Below, in pieces: positions 35,072 to 36,414 of a DNA stretch of 36,414 nucleotides; position 1 is the first letter of the stretch; each line of letters begins with the position of its first letter. Made by a program: the position numbers and the translations under genes. Where the stretch lies: positions 1 through 36,414 of the forward strand of contig JACPAO010000064.1 in assembly GCA_016180755.1 (NCBI GenBank), written 5' to 3'. The notes under the pieces were generated by a model. That model made no database searches. It was not told where the DNA came from and worked only from the letters and a program-made list of their open reading frames with translations. Source of the stretch: Methanobacteriota archaeon (GTDB taxonomy: Archaea > Thermoplasmatota > E2 > JACPAO01).

Positions 35072-35455
35072 ATGGCCGAATTCAAGTGCATCGTGAGCCA
35101 CGAGGGCAAATCCTTCAACGTCGCGGTCAAGGGCCACCACGCGAACGCGCTCGTGGGGAAGAAGATCGGGGACGACGTCGACGGGCTGTTCGTGAAGCTC
35201 CCCGGCTACAAGCTCCAGATCACGGGCGGCTCCGACAAGGAGGGCTTCGCCATGCGGCCCGACCTTCCCGGCATCGCGCGCCGACGCATCCTCGCGGTCG
35301 AGGGCCACGGCTTCCACCCGGAACGCAAGGGGCTAAGGCGCCGACGCTCCGCGCGCGGCAACACGATCACGCTCGACATCGTCCAGGTGAACCTCAAGGT
35401 CACCAAGGCCGGCGGCAAGCCGGTCCCGGACATGTTGGCGGAAGCGAAGGAATAG
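35072..35455 (+). CDS. rps6e: 30S ribosomal protein S6e
   Basis: MAEFKCIVSHEGKSF..., ITGGSDKEGFAMRPDLPGIARRRIL, KGLRRRRSARGNTI. Confidence 0.96.
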   Translation: MAEFKCIVSHEGKSFNVAVKGHHANALVGKKIGDDVDGLFVKLPGYKLQITGGSDKEGFAMRPDLPGIARRRILAVEGHGFHPERKGLRRRRSARGNTITLDIVQVNLKVTKAGGKPVPDMLAEAKE

Positions 35456-35542
35456 TCGCGGCGCCGGGCCGGTCCATTCGGGTTCGCGGCCCGACGTCGA
35501 TGGCTGCGTTTGCCCCCAGGCAAGCTCGTCTCGGGCGACGCC

Positions 35543-35953
35543 CTACCGCGGCTCGTGGAGCACCTGCACGGCGACGCCCTGTCGGTTCTTGAAGAGGGGC
35601 CGGTCGTGGGTGAGGAGTTTCGCCCCCAGGCCCTTCGCCTGGGCGAGGAGGATCGCGTCGGCGAGGCTGAAGTCCCGGCGGTGGGAGCGCTCGGCGGCGT
35701 GGATGCGCCCCGCGAGGGCGAACACCTCCTCGGAGGGCACGAGCACATCCGAGGCCTCGTGCACCTTTCGGACGACCCAGTCGACGCGATGGCCGAGGCC
35801 GCGGCGTGCGAGGATGCTGTGGAGTTCCGCGATGGAGACGGCGGACGTCGCGATCTTGTTCCGTGGGTTGTGCCGGATGCCGTCCACGACCGGGTGGGGG
35901 CCGCCGCGGGACGCCAGGGAATGCCATACGCTCGTGTCGAAGAGCCAGTTCAG
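35543..35953 (-). CDS. vapC: VapC-type PIN-domain toxin, probable CTG start
   Basis: LNWLFDTSVWHSLA...ATSAVSIAELHSIL...RDFSLADAILLAQAKGLGAKLLTHDRPLF; CTGA overlap with antitoxin stop. The ORF track starts late at 35887 (GTG), losing the first catalytic Asp. Confidence 0.85.
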   Translation of the reverse strand: MNWLFDTSVWHSLASRGGPHPVVDGIRHNPRNKIATSAVSIAELHSILARRGLGHRVDWVVRKVHEASDVLVPSEEVFALAGRIHAAERSHRRDFSLADAILLAQAKGLGAKLLTHDRPLFKNRQGVAVQVLHEPR

Positions 35954-36165
35954 TCGCGCTCACGCCCCCGGCTCCAGGAGCGGTCCCAGTCCCCTAGCTC
36001 GGGGAGCGACCCGGAGAGCTCGTCGAAGGCCTGGTCCCGGCCGGTGAACACGACGACCCGCTCGTCGCCGGGCTTGAGGCGCTCGCGGTCGACCACGTCC
36101 TTCGGGATGGTGGCGATGAGGCTTCCGCCCGCGCTCCTGAATCTAATACGTGCCGTAGTCGACAT
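35950..36165 (-). CDS. vapB: AbrB-type (SpoVT-fold) antitoxin
   Basis: RIRFRSAGGSLIATIPKDVVDRERLKPGDERVVVFTGRD. Confidence 0.82.
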   Translation of the reverse strand: MSTTARIRFRSAGGSLIATIPKDVVDRERLKPGDERVVVFTGRDQAFDELSGSLPELGDWDRSWSRGRERD

Positions 36166-36183
36166 TGATACCTTAAATGATAC
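36166..36183. promoter_or_regulatory. candidate operator upstream of the AbrB-VapC pair: TGATAC direct repeat
   Basis: TGATACCTTAAATGATAC, 12-bp periodicity, AT-rich, at the antitoxin start. Confidence 0.45.
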
Positions 36184-36414
36184 TTTCTCCTACTTATCCT
36201 TTCGTCCTCACCGCGAGGGCTATGTCGGTTCGCAGCCCGACGGGGCCGTTGGATGCCGGGGGAATCGATGCGGAGCGGTCATGCCTGTTTTGGTAGCCAC
36301 GTTTGCGGGAGAGGGCCGCCCGACGGGTCAGACGGCGCCGCGGCGGCCAGGTGCTCGCGGAAGGGCGGGCTGCAGGTGAGCCTGGGGCTCAGGGTGGTGA
36401 ACATGTGGCGCGAA

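Noticed and set aside
1-36414. CRISPR arrays, IS elements, rRNA
   Set aside because: No regularly spaced direct repeats, transposase motifs, terminal inverted repeats or rRNA segments were recognisable by eye.
36190-36414. Possible gene at the right edge
   Set aside because: Only short frames without motifs; cannot be judged at the window boundary.

Overview
This is a GC-rich archaeal chromosomal window. The evidence is an S6e ribosomal protein, a D-aminoacyl-tRNA deacylase of the DtdA/DTD2 type, an archaeal-type TyrRS, and TATA boxes about 25 nt upstream of many starts. The lineage is probably Thermoplasmatota-like, but that is inference. The left part (1-17.7 kb) is a dense set of housekeeping genes: an alpha/beta hydrolase, a metallophosphoesterase, the agmatine-to-putrescine pair aguA/aguB, TyrRS, a DUF420 membrane protein, a SAM methyltransferase, DtdA and tRNA-Pro(CGG). 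It also holds two membrane-anchored winged-helix regulators, a VapBC module, a stand-alone asparagine-synthase domain and a degenerate AAA-type ATPase. The right part (17.8-34.2 kb) is a surface-protein locus with ORFs of 2425, about 1677 and about 972 aa plus a small membrane protein carrying zinc ribbons. It is followed by rps6e and a second VapBC pair. Main points of interest: (i) every A/T homopolymer of 6 nt or more that I could find (7) has T on the + strand, sits inside coding sequence, and forces AAA/ATA/CAA codons that are otherwise avoided; (ii) a giant surface protein has a cytoplasmic zinc-ribbon tail closely matching the ribbons of the small membrane protein at the end of the locus; (iii) a Cys-paired helical repeat array; (iv) an extracellular EF-hand on a membrane HTH regulator; (v) a probable CTG-initiated VapC; (vi) two divergent genes whose starts interlock in one CATG; (vii) structured, SD-containing leaders on the surface genes. 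All observations are by eye; no search or structure prediction was run.
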